From Latrodectus hesperus (lineage: Eukaryota; Arthropoda; Arachnida; Araneae; Theridiidae), in contig CM075857.1 of assembly GCA_037975125.1 (NCBI GenBank), positions 38,837,436-38,901,435 on the forward strand: DNA of 64,000 bases, read 5' to 3'. Positions 38,737 to 53,680 of the stretch are shown piece after piece. Under the pieces are notes generated by a model. It ran no database searches. It was not told the origin of the DNA and saw nothing but the letters and a program-made list of their open reading frames with translations. The translations under genes were made by a program, and so were the position numbers. Position 1 is the first letter of the stretch, and the number at the start of each line of letters is the position of its first letter.

Positions 38737-38981
38737 TTTAAAAGTTAGATGATGAATATATCATCAGATCATTAAGAAGGTTGAAGGATTAAGAAATTTA
38801 AACAAACTATTTATTTAATCTAAATAATTAAAATATTGAAAGGATAGCTAATATAATTTCAGCGTTAGGCGTTACATAACCCATCTGGAAGTGAGTTCTT
38901 TTTACACAAGTGAGAGGAAAGTCAGACCACATCACTCGTTCTCTGCCTCCGCGGCGGATTGATATAAAATAGATCACTACA
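38737..38981 (-). repeat. Probable 5' LTR of gypsy I
   Basis: About 245 bp on the minus strand from TGTAGTGATC at 38981 to the primer-binding site. No second LTR is in the window, so the borders are inferred from the TG start and the position of the primer site only. Confidence 0.5.
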
Positions 38982-39033
38982 TATATATGCAAAACTTATT
39001 GCATGAAACATTAACTTCATAAAAATATTTGGC

Positions 39034-39210
39034 ACAACTGCTGTACAATCCATCATACCAATACCTAAATTTGATAGTTTTTTTTTTTTTTCGGATACCC
39101 TTGTTTATCTGGCTGTCTGGACTTTTATTACATCATACAGATAAAGAATAATAAGAATTACGAAGAAAATTCTATTTTGGCAACCCTAATATTTACACCA
39201 TCGCGAGGAT
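39034..39210. mobile_element. Decayed relative of the 255-bp MITE
   Basis: The left part aligns with 28141-28190 (CTGTACAATCCATCATACCAA against the MITE's terminal repeat) and the middle with 28250-28320 (AATTCTATTTTGGCAACCCTAATATTTAC). A T-run expanded inside it. The right terminus is not preserved. Confidence 0.55.
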
Positions 39211-39839
39211 ATTTAGAAAATTTTATTCTATTTTAGAATTTTAATAAGAATTTTTGAAAGAATACTTCAGTTGAATTTTTTTAATGTGTCTTACAGATTT
39301 CTTGGTAAAAGTTTAATATCGGGTACCTCTTGATTCTTTGGCAATTTTTTTGACGCCAAGATAGGTGCCAAGCTGTGTTTAACAAGATGGCCACTACACA
39401 AAAGCTATATAAAGATAGGGTTACCAGGATTACCAGAAATCAAAGTTTATCGTCAAACCAAAATGGTACCCGATTCTATACCGGGCCCGATTTCTTGACA
39501 TTTTGGATACTTAAATTTCAGGTTGTGTTGTTCTGTTTCATTATTTTAAATAATTCTTTTTTTTTATTCTGTACTTATTGCTTAAAGCTACAATTTAAAA
39601 TTGTGTTGACATGTTTTTTTTCAATTTCTGTAGATTATTTTTATTATTTACATTATCAAAAAATATATGTATCTCGCTTTTTTAAAATAAATTTAATGAG
39701 AAGAATTTTATAATTTGTATTTACGCATTTGAAAAAAATGCTGTTCCTATAGTTTCTTTTTCAAAATTATTTGGTAACATTTAAATTATATTTTATAATT
39801 TATGTATATACATACATATACATATACATATATATATTG

Positions 39840-40135
39840 CTAATGTTCCTACGTTTACATTGAAATTCATGTTTCAATTTTTCTTGGAATTCCTGTTTAT
39901 ATATTCCAAATTATTGTTCTTATGTTTTCCTTATTTATATTTACAATTACTAAATTAACATTCTTATGCTTTCTTTTATAAAATCCTAATATTTCAAAGA
40001 TATATGTTTATGGCTTTTTATTTATGAAGTTTGAATTTATTATTTGAATTTATCATTAGTAAACAAGTAAAGAATTTATTACCAGTAAAGGATTTATTAC
40101 GTCACCTGGGCAGCATTCTTTGTCTCCAAAAAAGC
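39840..40135. repeat. Interspersed repeat shared with the 59.8-60.1 kb region
   Basis: Ordered, diverged matches: TTCTTATG..TTTCCTTATTTATATTTAC, then CTAAT.TTTC..AA.ATAT..TTTA.GCTTTTTATTTAT, then TTTATTACGTCAC. The same order is seen at about 59840-60055. Confidence 0.5.
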
Positions 40136-41914
40136 TCATAAATTGGCTGTGCCAAAAATTTTAGTAAGCTCATGATATTTTTGGTGATTTTATTTTATAA
40201 TAATATATAAGATCACTAGCAAAGATTTTATTATTAATCTTATTACCACAATATTAACAAATGCATTTTAATTACATCATTTCCAAAAATAACGGTAACA
40301 ATAATTCTTTACTTTTTATTCAGAAAAAAGCTTTTTAAGTATATATATTTATTTATTTATTCATTTATTTATACATGTTTGTGTATAAAAATACTATATA
40401 TCTATTTATGCAGAAAGATGAAGTGATATTTCTAAAAATATATTAAAACAATGATTAAACTGTTTTTAGCTAAAAAGGTGCCCTTATTATTTCATATTCT
40501 TATTTCAGAAGATTAGTTTATAATGCTTATTTTTTAACTTACACAACTGGCATAAATTTTGTGCAAATACTGTTTCAATGACAAAACGTTCCAAACCATG
40601 TAATTTCTTCACTACACAGGATATGTATGAATAAATATTTGGGACTTCAGGGAAAAACTACTTTTTCGCTTAAAAATTCTTTGCTTACTCCATCAATCTG
40701 TTTCTTTAACTTTTTTCCTTGTAAGCGGATAGTCTTTGTTTCGACATTAGAAATTATTGTTTGTCAATTCTATTTTCTTTAAATTATCTTCTCGTTAAAT
40801 CTCGCCTAAAGATTCGGTGGGACGAAAGATGTCGTACTTCTATTTTATTTCAAGATTTATTCACGTATTGTTCTTTTTTGATTTTCCATTAGATGCCTCT
40901 CATATTCAGATTCAATGAAAACTTTTGCCAAGTTATGCCGTAGTTATTCAATGAATTTTTGTGCGTTTTACATTTTTGGTTAATTTCTCATTAAGGCATT
41001 CCGAAGGCTGTAACTATCTTTTTGACATCAAAAAGTGAAAACTGGTAAAACAGAATTAGCTTTGCTGAAATTGGATGTCTTATCGAAAAGTATAGATGCA
41101 TTTCTTCGTAATTGATGAACAGTAAATATTTCTAATGTGGGTGAAAAATGAGATTTTGGAAGCTGAAGATAACAAAATAAAAAGCACTTTAAGTAATTTG
41201 TCACCAAAGATAATTTAGTCAATGTTAGTAGAAAATGCATCGCAAGCGAACAATTTCATGAATGTTTTCTAGCTGTTAAAATACATGATAAATGAAATAT
41301 AAAACCAGAGAACTAAAATCATACATAATGAAGCACTAAAATAGGACTAAATATGTGTGCATGGGCTAAAATATTCAATTATGTTTTCAAACAAAAACTA
41401 ATTCAGCATTGGTGAATTAGATGGACAATGTATTAGTTTCGTGACTAGTTTGATGTATATTATGTTTATTATCCTAATTGAAGCATTATTAATATAAGTA
41501 CAAATGATTCCATGATTATCCATGTTTGATTAAATGCAAAAGTTGTTCATTTTTAAAAATCGAAAACGTTAATTTTTTCAAATAAGAATTACTTCACCGT
41601 AGAAATGATTGATTTCAAAAGCTTTCATCTTAAAGATCAGCATACTTAATGTGAAGTGTAAATGTATCTTGTGTATTTAAAAAAAAAAAATCGGGTGACT
41701 TAGAAAATGTAGATTATATACTTCTCAATCCATGTTTCTGTGTGTTCGTTATTTTTTACTAAGTTTGCCTATTAATTAAAATTTTGTGTTAGCAATTTGT
41801 ATTATATATTATATAATAACAATTAAATTAAATTTTATTATAAATTTGACTGAATTCTCAACATTTATTTGAGTTAGCAATAACGAAATGTGAAACCTGC
41901 TATCTGTAAATTTC

Positions 41915-41916
<2 letters not shown>

Positions 41917-41956
<40 letters not shown>
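41917..41956. repeat. (TA)n microsatellite, 40 bp
   Basis: Pure TA run. Confidence 0.95.
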
Positions 41957-41960
<4 letters not shown>

Positions 41961-43178
41961 GCCTTTAAAATAACTGTTATAAACTATTATTTTTAGAATA
42001 ATATCATATAACGTTATACTGTTTATTTTCAGAGTCCCATTTCAACGAAACGGGTTTTTTCATAAGTGTTATATATTGTTTTCTGTTTGAATTTCACAAA
42101 AATATGAATTCAACTTACATTCATATAATTTTATTATATATAAATGACAGTTGAATTCATATACTTGTTATTTTTATAAATAATATAATTCAATATTATA
42201 CACATAATTTTATATTATATTTTGAAATTGGCACGATAAAAAATATGGATAAATATATACCGCTGCAGGATAACTATATATTGCATGGCTGGAATGAGAC
42301 TGTTAAATTTAGGTTTTATATTATAAACTTTCTGAAACAGGTCAGATGAAAAAAAATAGATAAATATATATCACAGATTATACGAATATGACACGAATAA
42401 CTCAATACTCGTTTTATGAATTGAGGAGACAATAAGAGTCGAAAAATATTATCAGTACATTTACGAAATGCTAAAAGTTGGGAATTACAATCCTTTCATT
42501 AATTAATCCACATCATCACGTAACACATTTCCACGACAATGCTCGGTCCTATTCAGAAATTGCAAATTTAAGTGAATTAATATGAAATTTGGTAAACACT
42601 GGGCTTATTCACTGGATATTTTGCCTACCCACATTCATTTTTTAAGCATTTAGAATAGATTTTACGGAGTAAAAAGTTTAAAAATGAAGATAGTATGAAG
42701 AATTCCATACCAGAGATGAGGGCTTTAACATCTAAAGGAATTACACTATTCACTTTGCTCATTCTGCATGTAAATAATACAAATATGATACATAAATTTA
42801 CCCAAAAAAATTTATATTTCACGTGAAATGATATCGAATGACAGTTAATAAGTTTTAATTCTGTTTAATGACACTGAATATGATTTTCTATCTACAGTTA
42901 ATATATCAAAAAGGCGAGTATCCTAATTATTATAAAAACGTTTTTTCTCTCTCTTATATGAGCTTATTTTTGGAAACATTCAATATTGGTTTAAATTATC
43001 TTTTTAAATTGCAATAAAAGAATTTCAATGTTACGATAACAACATTAAGACTGTAGAATATTTGCAAATTTAAGGATCTCCAAATTCTTGTTTGCGACTA
43101 CATATTTTAAGATAAATTTAAAGTTGCATTATAAAATTAAAGTTCACATTCATTATGAAAAAATATATATTTTAAATT

Positions 43179-43998
43179 CTTCTTCTTCGTCTTAGAATTG
43201 GGTTTGTATGTCATTGGGCACCTCTGCTTTTATCAGCATTTTGTACCATTAACTCCAAACCCAATGTTTCCTAGTTCCAGTTGCTCGGGTCACCCACTCT
43301 ATTAATTAAGTCCGATAACCCTTTAATGGAGTCTAGGTGTAACTCTCTAGTATGGATGATGCCTAAAAAAGTTAATCTAAGGAGGGCAAAAGCCTCACAT
43401 TCGTAAATGATATGCTCTGCCGTTTCCTCTTTCGTATGTCATTTCCAGCAGATAGGGTCTTGCTGAAACAGTCCCATCTGGTCAGAAAGTCAGTCATGCT
43501 AGGGATAGCTTTCAGACTTTCACCAGAAGAAGATGCTTTGGAGGTCATTTCTACCTCAAGTGAAGGATTCATTGCTGAGCCTTTACAAGATTGCCTCTGA
43601 GTTACCTTGTCTTTTTCAGCAAGGTCCACTTCAGAGGCTTCACCTGCAAATGCAGAAAGGTTTGTTATTTCTTGTGTCTTTTCAGCCACAAGATAACAAT
43701 TAAAAAGCTCAGGTAATATAAGTCCACCCAGCATTGCCTGAGTTACTGGGCAAGGCAAATTACTCTAGAAGTTCGCCAGGCAACTAGAGGCTTCGTTAAG
43801 ACACCAATACCGCGGTGCCAATTAGCCCTAGGCACGGATCGCATAACACCAGGGTTTACGGGAGCTGGTTCGCGGCCTCTTATTCTATATTCAAGGCTAT
43901 CCTGTCATTCCTACAGGACATTCGGCGATCCACCACCTGCCGACGCGCCTGGTGGCTGCTCAAGCCCCAGGAAGGTACACGTACCCTCTGGTTCCAGG
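43179..43998 (-). mobile_element. Internally deleted non-LTR retrotransposon with 9-bp target duplication
   Basis: On the minus strand it begins at 43998 with CCTGGAACCAGAGGGTACG, a GC-rich 5' UTR-like block to about 43740 that resembles jockey-like 5' UTRs I have seen in spiders. It runs into a short ORF1-like start, then abruptly into an ORF2 C-terminus (DPICWK.HTKEETAEHIIYECEAF), and ends in a (GAA)n tail at 43179-43193. TTTTAAATT flanks both sides (43170-43178 and 43999-44007). The unit is 820 bp, so several kb of ORF1 and ORF2 are missing, yet both termini and the target duplication are intact. Confidence 0.82.
43300..43480 (-). pseudogene. Non-LTR ORF2 C-terminus
   Basis: In the frame reading QQDPICWK, a stop, then HTKEETAEHIIYECEAFALLRLTFLG, the second cysteine of the knuckle is replaced by the stop, but the H-x4-C half (AEHIIYEC) and the hydrophobic tail LDSIKGLSDLINRVGDPSNW are as in jockey-like elements that lack RNase H. 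No upstream polymerase is present. Confidence 0.6.
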
Positions 43999-44007
43999 TT
44001 TTAAATT

Positions 44008-47000
44008 ATTACTTTTTTAATTATTCTTATCACTTATTTTTTATTACCAGGCAAAAATATGATTAAATATATTTTTCTATTTGGTTGTAAGTGTTTGCAG
44101 CAAAAGTCACTGAAAATTATAATCTGTGTTTCACCTAAATCTTCAGACGTAAAAAATGTGAATAGGTAAATTATTAATTACAGACTAATCACTAATTTCA
44201 TTTGTTTCTAAATCCTCGAAGTAGATTATGCAAGAATTTACGTTAAAGTAAATTAAAGACAAATCTGCAGAAATATGACAAATTAACTCATGTTCTCTAA
44301 TTAGTATTTTTTAAGTGATTATATTTGAGTGATAGGCTGAAAAAATTGCTTTTTTACTAACTTATAAATTTACTTTCATGAAATCGAAATAAATTTCTTT
44401 TCATTAAAATTATTAGGTAAAGAAGAGGATAAGCTATATATGTAAAATTTTCAAGAATGGAATGCGCTGTGATATGCAAGTAATTATCTTTTCAAGATAT
44501 TTATGTAAACTAAACGGAAAACAGATAAATTTCCAACAGGGCTTTAATAAATCGTATACCTGTGTCACGAGCCTTAAGTCAAAAAACAGAGTTGTTAGCA
44601 AGAAAAATATCAGCACAAATAGTTCAATGCATTTGCTATAGTATGATTTGTAAGTTCAGCATTACTGTTTTTGAGTTGATGCTTCATTACAAACAGATGC
44701 GCCATCCATGGTGCAATCAACCTAAATGCTGTGGTGTTTTCAGAAGAGCTCCATTTCTGCTTGCAACATCATGATGCTCTAACCCTTGTTTGGCGACATA
44801 TTAGTGAACACACATGCATTCACTAACTTATTACTGTTCCCTCACCCATATGGAAAACACTAAATATAAGCCTCGATCGCTTTTTTTTTTCATTAACGGC
44901 ACTTTGAGCTCATATTTCAGTTGTGGCAGTAGCTGTACCCTTTATTTGACCCCCATAAGCTGTTACGTTTCAGTAAGATGAGGTAAAACCGCATATTGCA
45001 GATAATTGCATTCAGCTGGTGTTTTGTATCAGTGATTGTCGAGCACCTGATTCGTTATTGTACGCCAGTCTCTACAGTAGCTGAGCTGTGACATCGTTTT
45101 GAAATTGCAGAGTTACTGTACCTACATTTAGCATCCAATCTTTGATTCAATCCCCAAGCCATGATGTATAAAGGGTGAAGGGTCTTATGTGTACTAGAGG
45201 TGGTTCTAGAAGCAGATTTCTCAGAATACGAGATTCCAAATTCTTTGAAGATAAAATCATTGTCATTTTTAGTATAAAATATTTGGCCAATAAATATATT
45301 TGCAATGCATTTTGATGTGCATGTTTCAATGGACAATAGTGCATATAATCTTCCAATATAAGCAGTTTGAATGAATGTAATGCTATGGTTGCTTGAGAGT
45401 TAGGTTAAACTTCTGTTGTTTTCTGGTGAATACAATATATGCATCCGATTGAAGGTACATAACATGAACAAGTACCAGAAAATACGTGTACAATAAAGGA
45501 AAAATCAAATTACAAAATACGAAATTGTAGAATTTTTTATGATTGTATGAGTTAATTCATGTAATTTTTTCATTTCCTTAATAATAAATTGGAAAAAATT
45601 ATTTATAATTTATTATGAAATAATAAACTTGAAAAAAGTATGTTGTTTTCAGAAATTTTAATAGAAATCAGATATTAGAATTCCAGATATTTTATGTATG
45701 TCATTATTTGATTTAATTCTTGAAATCTTTCCCAATATCTAACTTTAAAATCATGTCTTCCTGATTTTTTTTAAAATATATATAAAGGAAAATGTATGAA
45801 ACTTTTTTAACATGTACTTGTTTTTTATTTCCATTGAAATTGAAAAGCATCACGAGAAAAAACATATATAATGCGAAATCTACTCCACATTTAAGAACTT
45901 GAGTCTGTAAGAATCGCCATATTATTCAACAATAATGTGTTCCTAAAAGAATAAAATTCCAAAGGTAATTAAAATAAAATTCACATCACTTTTTTCATTT
46001 ATGAATATTCAAAGCAATTTTTTTTTCTAAACAGTAAAACGTTCTAAGCAACTTTTTCAATTTACATTTCAATTTTAAATAATAAATTTATTTTTTTATT
46101 AAATGGAATTTTTTCTTCTTTATACACAAACCTGCTTATAAAATAGTTTAATAATGCGATAACCTGTAAACAGGTGTCAAACAGAATAAACTTATAGACT
46201 AAGGTTATAACCTCAAATATTTAATAAAGGATTTATAGCCTAGTTCAGATTAATACTTTCAGATGAAAACGTCACTATAAAAACATTTTCGTGATAAATA
46301 GTTACATTAATATAGAATCGTAATATAAAAAATAAAATGATAATACAGCTGGAACAAGAATTATATTTATAATAAAATTTATGTATATAAATAATTTTAT
46401 TTGAAACCAATTATTTATTATCAAGCTTTATGTGACTGATCTAACATGATGCCGATAGAAAAAAAAATAATCTAATGGCCAATTTTATCAACTTTATTTT
46501 CAAGTAAATAAAAAATATGGCAGAAAAAATTTTCTGCAAATTTATGTGAATTATAATGCATATATAAACGCGATATAAACAGAGAAATATGTTACATTCT
46601 TCATTCATTTATCGGCAGACAAAAAGTAATTAAATATCATTTAAGAGAATAAACCATACTTAATATTTCCACGCTCATAATTACATAAGTATGTATGGTC
46701 ATTAAGTAGATTTTTGTAGTTCCATAAGAAGTCACATTAATGTAGTTTTTTTTTTGTATGTATAAGGTATTGAATTAATTTTTAAATGATTCAATTTTAA
46801 TTTATAAATTATTGTTAGTTTCAATAAGGAAATGATTTAGAAGATAACTAAAAGAATTTAGTGGAAAACTAATGGGTAATTACATCTAAAATAACGTTTC
46901 TTTGGTGGCAAAGTGAATTCTAATTGAACTTCTCATACCAGAACAACTTTTTCACAGCGCAATATTTCTCCATACATACTCTTAGAATCTTCGATTCGGG

Positions 47001-47315
47001 TCACAGAATTGATTCGCTGAAATTCTATCCTTGTTATTTGAGCAAAAATTGCTGGGTGGTATACCAATCTACTTTTACTTATACTTTTACTTATACCAAT
47101 CTACTTTTACTTACAACCAGAGGTACGAACACTCACATTGAAATATTCTCGCCAGAATATCCTGCTGTAACTGCCTTACTGATGTTCTTTCTCTTAACAC
47201 ATTTTAGATTCATCTATTTTAGAAATCACAACTGATTTAGTGACTACCTAACGCCAGTGAAGAATTCTACTGAGTAACGTGAAAGAAATTAGGTTGAATT
47301 TTATCGACAGATTCT
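44008..47315. other. AT-rich non-coding stretch
   Basis: No gene is recognised. A GC-richer block at about 44550-45350 has 60-90-codon open frames on both strands, but none resembles a family I know. An ACTTTTACTTATAC-type tandem occurs at about 47065-47115. Confidence 0.45.
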
Positions 47316-47327
47316 ATAATCAAAATA

Positions 47328-47624
47328 ATTGTTGTTGCCCCAGTGTTGTCCCTGTACCTAGCTCAGAGTTGGGGTCTACCAGTTAGTTAGATAGAAGCAG
47401 CTGGTTGGAGTCTTCGTGATTTTGAAGCTGGGACCAAGCAAAAGACCCTTAATACTTGGCCCAGAGGTAGTATTTCACTTGGAAAACATTGTGACCATAC
47501 CCACTTATAATGTACCTCAGTCACTATCAGTGAACTTGTAAGATTTTTGATTAAGCCGGGATTCGAACTCACTGCCTTCCGATAACGAGAACGACCCCCT
47601 AACCAATCAGGCTACGGCGGCTTC
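47328..47624 (-). mobile_element. tRNA-derived SINE with 12-bp target duplication
   Basis: 297 bp on the minus strand. The head GCCGCCGTAGCCTGATTGG holds an A-box-like word, and GAGTTCGAATCCC (around 47558-47570) a perfect B box. The body has no coding sense and ends in CAACAACAA at about 47330. Direct repeats ATAATCAAAATA (47316-47327) and ATAACCAAAATA (47625-47636), 11 of 12 identical, flank it. Its body differs from the SINE at 30507, so two SINE families are present. Confidence 0.88.
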
Positions 47625-47636
47625 ATAACCAAAATA

Positions 47637-50590
<2,954 letters not shown>

Positions 50591-50740
50591 TAATGACCCC
50601 AGAGAGGGGAGAGCGTGACGTCACTCGGCATCGACTGGGTGGCTAGCTTGTGTGTGATCGCTACTTTCTCATTCATTTTGCCTTTTTCTATATTAATATT
50701 TTAAGAAAGAGTATTTTTAAAAAGGTAAACACACAAATCG

Positions 50741-51960
50741 TGTACTGTTGCTACATGTTCAGATACACATCAAAATACTAAAGGAAAGCGCATTATATTT
50801 CAACGATTTCCAAAACAAAATCAAATGCTTTTGAAGGAATGGGTGCAAAGATTTCGTAATAAATCCTAGAATTTTATGAGATATTGAATAAAGTTGAAGG
50901 TGAAATAAAAATTTGTCATTAACTGAAGCCCCACCTTTTAACTATTAAAGGAAAGAAAACACAAAAGGTTGCACCTGCAAAGGATCTATTTTTAGAAACT
51001 ACTGCTAAAGCTATAAGACATTTCACGGGAAACATTTAAGCGGTTGTATTATTTTCATTGATAGATAATTTATTTGATATTATGAACAATTCCGTACCAA
51101 TAACCCCCTCTCCAGTAACAAACCTCTAAAAAACTTCTTTTGGAGTATAACAATATACTTTGATGCTCAAAAAGAAAATTTAAACACAATCAAGGAGAAA
51201 ATTTTCAAATGACATGTATTTTGAAAAAAAATTGGTTTTACCTTTTCAGAAAGGAATTATTGTTTCAATTCATTCTTTTTATGGATTTTATAAGGAATTG
51301 AAATCCATAAATGTAACTTATACTTTAACAAATAGACTTAACTCAAGATATACGAGATGCATCTTTTCCCTTCTGAAGTAATTATTTGTTTGAGAAACAC
51401 ACATAGCTCGCAAATAAATTACCTATTTTGTTACTGAAAGTGAAATCTTTAGAAAATGGACAAGACGTTTATTTAGCAAGTGGAATGTTAGATTCTGCAT
51501 TTAATGTAAAAGAACGTCAAGAAATTATCCATTTTTTAAAATCTTAAGATGATGAATTAAATTTTGAACTCTTAATTAATACTTTATCGTTATCTTGGGA
51601 AAATGAACTTGCTTCTTCCAATCCAAATTGTGATATATTTCCATTCAAAAAAAAAAAAAAAAAAGCTATGGTTTATGTGGAAAGTTAAATTTCTTATAAA
51701 ATTAAAGATGATTCACTCGGAAATATATCAAGAAATGTAGTAGAGATGCCTCCTCATTCCTAGCGGATTATGCAATATTATAATAATTTCTGCTGTGAGG
51801 GACTTCCAATTTCAACAAAACCCTGGATGGAAACCATGAAACAAATGGACATAATTTTTCACAAGTTCCAAGGCGACACATTTTTTGAAGGGAAAATGTC
51901 ATTACAACATTAATAAATGAAATAAAAACTTCTTTTGTTACTGTAAATCGAAAGGCAATT
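50741..51960 (+). pseudogene. P-element/THAP9-like transposase relic
   Basis: A THAP zinc-finger start is readable at 50741-50868: CTVATCSDTH gives the C-x4-C pair, followed by IIFQRFPKQNQMLLKEWVQRF, the FPK..W core of THAP domains, then a stop. After multiple stops a second match reads QKGIIVSIHSFYGFYKELK...YTLTNRLNS at about 51245-51350, corresponding to the P-family block KGLL.S..SF..L...YILTNRLNQD. A third, GLPISTKPWMETMKQMDIIFHKF (about 51800-51865), matches the P-family C-terminal GGL..PS motif. Stops and frameshifts throughout. An A-rich run at 51647 expanded in the relic. A gypsy element lies 34 bp beyond. Confidence 0.68.
51647..51664. repeat. Poly(A) tract, 18 bases
   Basis: Homopolymer inside the P-like relic. 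Confidence 0.9.
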
Positions 51961-51993
51961 AATTTTTTTTTTGTCGTTTGAGAACATTAATAC

Positions 51994-52549
51994 TGTACCG
52001 AGCTTCACGGGTTCGTGTCGATTGAGAGTTGAATAAAGCAACCACTTAATGAACACAAGACTTTTATTCGTAAAAACTTCACTAGATAAACGAAATTCCC
52101 GTTGTAACAATCACAATTATACAGCTACAATTCGTCAGATATAATAAGAAACAGCTTCCAATCACAGGTCTCAAATACCTCAGACAGAAAACAACTAGCA
52201 GTCACAACTAATCGTCTTCACTCACTGACTGTCTTCACAAAACTGACTCTTCCTTGTCGGGCTGCGGTATTTATACCTGACTTGGCGGAGAAATCTACCA
52301 ATTTCGCCAAGGTTCTGGAAGCTTCTAGGCTATCTCGAAAAATATTGGTCCTAGAGCTTAGGTGATGGGTGTTTCCAGAAGTATCTATTTCTCGCCAAGA
52401 ATCTCGCCAACTGTCACCAAATCATTAGGAAATCCGCTTTTAAACTACAACACGTCTAAATGCCGCAATTTTTGCCCAAAATGCGAGAATTTCCGATCCG
52501 TCTGAGATATTTTAAGACAAATACAATCATCATTTATATTTTTGTAACA
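51994..52549 (-). repeat. 3' LTR of gypsy II, 556 bp
   Basis: Begins TGTTACAAAAATAT and ends GGTACA (minus strand), obeying the TG...CA rule. Its first 320 bp match 53681-54019 closely, apart from an 18-20-bp indel in a GCCAAGTC-type tandem and scattered substitutions. Confidence 0.92.
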
Positions 52550-52561
52550 TAGCCCCCCTCT
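52550..52561 (-). other. Polypurine tract of gypsy II
   Basis: GAGAGGGGGGCTA read on the minus strand, immediately before the 3' LTR, where plus-strand DNA synthesis is primed. Confidence 0.85.
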
Positions 52562-52775
52562 CAAGGACTGCACGTCCCGGCAGTACAATCCCCTGATGGG
52601 CGGCCAAATTTAAAATAAAAGAATTTACATTTTAAGAGGATACAGAACACATTACATACACAAACAACTAAAAATACAAATACAAAAAAAAATATATAAA
52701 ATATTAAAATTATCTATACTATTTATTACATGGTCTACTAATTTTTACTTTACATTACGATAAGGAGCTAATCTA

Positions 52776-53678
52776 TCATAATGTTACCTTTGGTTTTGAA
52801 GAAGATGATTTCCTTATACGAACCACGCCGTCGTTCAGTCTTTTTAGGACTGTGTAGGGACCTTCCAAGTTCTCTTGCAACTTTGGAGAAAGTCCTTTAC
52901 GTCGAATCGGGTTCCACAACCAAACTCTGTCACCTTCCTGAAATTTATGTCCTGTCGCTCTTGTGTCATACCTTGTCTTCATTCTTTCGGTCGTCAGGTT
53001 GATTCGATCTCAAGCGAAGTTATGGACATCTTCAAGACGTGCATGAAGGTCTCGAAGGTATTCCTCTGGCGATGAAGATGTATCCGGTGGACGACTAAAC
53101 TGAAGATCACAAGGGAGACGAAGTTCGCGACCAAAGAGCATTTGTGATGGAGTGTATCCGGTAGACTCATGGACAGCACTGCGATATGCAAGCAGAAACA
53201 GCGGTAGCTTCAAATCCTAATGTTACTGATTTCTGAAAATCATAAGTGAGAGATTATTCAAGATGGTTCTGTTAAACCTCTCTACCATGCCGTCCGATTG
53301 TGGGTGTAGTGGCGTGGTCTGCGTCTTGTCTATTACGAGAATTTGACACATTCCTTTAAACACAACAGAAGTAAAATTTGTCCCTTGATCTGAATTAATT
53401 TGTAAGGGTGTGCCGAATCTGGAAATCCATTGCTGCACTAGAACCTCGGCTACTGTAGTCGCCTCTTGATCGGGGATTGAAAACGCTTCAGGCCACTTAG
53501 TAAAGTAGTCCATGACAACTAGTATGTATTTGTTGCCATTTGAAGATCGTGGTAAAGGACCCAAAATGTCCAATGCTATCCGCTCAAAAGGTGCTCCTAC
53601 GTTGTACCGTTGCAACCTTCCTCGGATACGTTTCTTTGGTCCTTTACGTGCCGCACAGTGATCACAAGATTGGCACCA
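52776..53678 (-). pseudogene. Gypsy II integrase, three in-frame stops
   Basis: The reading frame is unbroken by indels. It opens with the second half of the HHCC zinc finger (KWCQSCDHCAARKGP). The core has RIALDILGPLPRSSNGNKYI (first catalytic aspartate), INSDQGTNF (second) and HPQSDGMVERFNR (glutamate). Stops lie at 53223-53225, 53217-53219 and 53010-53012. The C-terminus KFQEGDRVWLWNP...LEGPYTVLKRLNDGVVRI is a GPY/F module, typical of chromovirus-like and related gypsy integrases. Point mutations without frameshifts fit slow decay after insertion. Confidence 0.95.
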
Positions 53679-53680
53679 TT

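Larger units (their letters stand above)
33110..38981 (-). mobile_element. Ty3/gypsy retrotransposon I, 3'-truncated and split by a hAT-like insertion
   Basis: Minus-strand order from 38981: 5' LTR, primer-binding-like site, gag, [hAT-like insertion 34303-37679], protease, reverse transcriptase, then loss of similarity at about 33110. RNase H, integrase and 3' LTR are absent. Bases on either side of the insertion, minus one copy of the 7-bp duplication, join smoothly from the end of gag into the protease lead-in, so the element was once continuous. Confidence 0.88.
38982..43169. other. AT-rich non-coding stretch with repeat relics
   Basis: No gene is recognised. It holds a decayed MITE relative (39034-39210), a repeat shared with 59800-60165 (about 39840-40135), a (TTTA)n tract (about 40348-40375) and a 40-bp (TA)n at 41917-41956. 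Confidence 0.5.

Noticed and set aside
45055..45356. Minus-strand frames of 69-93 codons
   Set aside because: No family recognised; overlapping frames equally open; insufficient evidence for a gene.
46924..47235. 103-codon plus-strand frame
   Set aside because: Low-complexity aromatic composition and a tandem ACTTTTACTTATAC tract; no recognisable domain.
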